Assembly (NCBI RefSeq): GCF_000282995.1
Contig: NZ_ALEE01000262.1
Span: forward strand, 1 to 18,700
Length of the DNA: 18,700 nt
Source of the DNA: Melaminivora alkalimesophila
GTDB taxonomy: Bacteria; Pseudomonadota; Gammaproteobacteria; Burkholderiales; Burkholderiaceae_C
Direction: 5' to 3'
Part shown: positions 17,383 to 18,700 of the stretch, one piece after another
Layout of the letters: every line of letters starts with the position of its first letter
Numbering within the stretch: the stretch's first letter is position 1
The notes under the pieces: generated by a model
The model's database searches: none
What the model was told of the DNA's origin: nothing
The model's input: the letters and a program-made list of their open reading frames with translations, nothing else
Position numbers and translations under genes: made by a program

Positions 17383-17901
17383 TCACAGCGGGCGGTTGTC
17401 GTCCTGGTCGGGCGGGCGGCGCTGCGGCGCCAGCAGCAGCCAGCTCGCCAAAGGCCACAGCAGCGTCTCCAGCAGCGGCGCAATGGCCACCTCCAGCCCA
17501 GGAAAGACCCCGCCGGCGACCAGGCGCAGCGCCAGCTCGAGCGCGTGCGCCGCGAAGAACAGCGGCGCCAGCTGCAGTGCCTGCGACACGCTGCCGAACC
17601 ACAGCACGCGCCGCGCCGCCGCCTGGGCGGCAAAGACCAGCGCCGCATAGACCAGCGCATGCTGGCCGAGCAGCGCCGCCTGCTGCACGTCGATCGCCAG
17701 CCCCAGCAGGAAGGCCAGGCCCATGCCCACGCGCTGGGGCTGGTGCATGCCCCAAAAGACCAGCAGCAGCATCAGCCAGTCGGGCGTCCAGACGACGCGC
17801 CCGAGCGGCAGCATGTCCAGCAGCAAGGCCAGCAGCAGGCTGAAGGTGATGAAGGCCGGGCGCACCGGCAGCAGCAGCGGCTGGCCACGCGGCATGATCA
17901 T
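17383..17901 (-). CDS. mreD: Rod shape-determining protein MreD
   Basis: 172 aa, a small integral membrane protein with about five or six hydrophobic helices. It starts MIMPRGQPLLLPVRPAF and contains the family segments PDWLMLLLVFWGM and GLAIDVQQAALLGQHAL, the latter matching the conserved G-x3-D-x10-G pattern of MreD. The ATG at 17901 overlaps the mreC stop in an ATGA arrangement, so it is preferred over the ATG two codons later. It acts with MreC and MreB in the inner membrane to organise side-wall synthesis. Position between mreC and mrdA makes the assignment firm despite the weak sequence conservation of the family. Confidence 0.93.
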   Translation of the reverse strand: MIMPRGQPLLLPVRPAFITFSLLLALLLDMLPLGRVVWTPDWLMLLLVFWGMHQPQRVGMGLAFLLGLAIDVQQAALLGQHALVYAALVFAAQAAARRVLWFGSVSQALQLAPLFFAAHALELALRLVAGGVFPGLEVAIAPLLETLLWPLASWLLLAPQRRPPDQDDNRPL

Positions 17902-18700
17902 GGCCGGCCCTCCGCCTTGCGCGCGCCGCGTGCCGAGCCGGGGCCGTCACCGGCGCGCTCGCGCGGCCTGCGCCCCTGGGCGGACGCGGGCGGCTCGGGC
18001 GCGGGTGGGCCTGCCAGCTCGGGCGCCGGCGGCTTGAGCACCATCACGTGGCGCGCACCGTCCATGCGCGCCAGCGGCTCGCACCAGATGCGCGCGAAGG
18101 TGGAATCCGCGCGCCGCTCCACGCGCGTGACGCGCGCCACCGGCAGGCCGGGCGGGTAGACGCCATCGAGCCCGCTGGTGGTCAGCAGGTCGCCCTCCTG
18201 CACGTCGGCGTTGCCCGGGGTGAAGCGCAGCTCCAGGCCGCCGCCCTGCGTGGCGGCCGGGTCGCCGTAGGCCACGCTGCGCGCGCCGGTGCGCACGTTC
18301 AGCACCGGAATGGCCTGGTCGCGATCGACCAGCAGCGTCACTTCGGCCAGCAGCGGGTGCACGCGCGTCACCTGCCCGAGCACGCCCAGCGCATCGACCA
18401 CCGGCGCGCCCGGCTCGACGCCCGCCACCTGGCCCTGGTCGATGACCACGCGCCGGGTGTAAGGGTCGGCCGCGTCGTAGAGCACCTGCGCAGCCTGGGC
18501 CGGTGTCTCCAGGCGCGCGCGCAGCGCCAGCAGCTCGCGCAGCTGGGCATTCTCGCGCGCCAGCTCCTCGGCCAGCGCCGTCTGCACCGCCATCTGTGCC
18601 ATGCGCCGCTCGGCCTCGTCGAGCCCCTGCTGGGTCTGCTGCAGTGTCTTCAGGTAGCCGAGCCCGCTCCCTGCCAGCTGCACCGGCTGCAGCGCCAGCC
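17898..18700 (-). CDS. mreC: Rod shape-determining protein MreC (5' end outside window)
   Basis: About 267 C-terminal residues are visible, and the frame is open through base 18700, so the N-terminal membrane anchor lies outside. The visible part begins with a coiled coil (LKTLQQTQQGLDEAERRMAQM to LRELLALR), which mediates MreC dimerisation. The two beta-barrel domains follow, with VVIDQGQVAGVEPGAPVVDALGVLGQV and LLTTSGLDGVYPPGLPVARV, hallmark MreC stretches. The last ~50 residues are Pro/Ala/Arg-rich and probably disordered. MreC is the periplasmic partner that activates PBP2. A GTG at 18683 is in frame but internal to the conserved coiled-coil lead-in, so it is not taken as the start. Confidence 0.93.
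   Translation of the reverse strand, partial: LALQPVQLAGSGLGYLKTLQQTQQGLDEAERRMAQMAVQTALAEELARENAQLRELLALRARLETPAQAAQVLYDAADPYTRRVVIDQGQVAGVEPGAPVVDALGVLGQVTRVHPLLAEVTLLVDRDQAIPVLNVRTGARSVAYGDPAATQGGGLELRFTPGNADVQEGDLLTTSGLDGVYPPGLPVARVTRVERRADSTFARIWCEPLARMDGARHVMVLKPPAPELAGPPAPEPPASAQGRRPRERAGDGPGSARGARKAEGRP

Noticed and set aside
15311..17650. A 779-codon open frame on the plus strand opposite mrdA and mreD
   Set aside because: It is antisense to two well-recognised genes. Its translation is His/Arg/Ala-rich low-complexity sequence with no recognisable domain, as expected from high-GC shadow frames.

Overview
The window reads as chromosomal DNA from a high-GC betaproteobacterium, most likely Burkholderiales and probably Comamonadaceae. 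This rests on GC-rich third positions, the mreC-mreD-mrdA cluster, a STAS-fused MlaE-type permease and CCTATAATGCG-style promoters. The family-level placement is inference, because no rRNA or other marker gene is present. There is no tRNA, rRNA, CRISPR array or recognisable transposase. No gene-free stretch exceeds about 240 bases.

Left part (1-8690), metabolic and transport genes. A lipid-transport ABC operon runs leftward: a STAS+MlaE permease, then an MlaF-like ATPase cut by the window edge. Divergent from it, on the plus strand, lie a GMC flavin oxidoreductase, a small gap with a strong intrinsic terminator and a possible small RNA, a TauE/SafE exporter and an arginase. A complete polar amino-acid ABC importer follows (binding protein, permease, ATPase, with a TATAAT promoter ahead of it), and then an EamA/DMT exporter.

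Middle part (8713-15266), a defence-type block on the minus strand. In transcription order it encodes a 211-aa SAM-binding methyltransferase-like protein, an ImmA/IrrE zinc peptidase, a DUF4411 PIN-like protein, a 555-aa Eco57I-type adenine methylase, and an 850-aa protein joining a T5orf172/GIY-YIG-like nuclease domain to an SF2 helicase. The last four genes overlap end to end and so form one translationally coupled unit. The first lies 60 bases upstream across a spacer with a perfect 15-bp dyad. I infer a restriction-modification system with a toxin/antitoxin-like pair built into it. The two methylase-like proteins carry complementary motif sets: one has a canonical SAM motif and no NPPY, the other has NPPY and an atypical motif I. 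Base composition falls from the flanking ~70-77% GC to ~42-58% in parts of this block, lowest in the 3' half of the 555-aa methylase, which points to horizontal acquisition and mosaicism.

Right part (15425-18700), cell-shape genes on the minus strand: mreC (5' end outside the window), mreD and mrdA (PBP2). rodA, which usually follows mrdA in this lineage, is not seen. The defence block begins 158 bases after mrdA instead.
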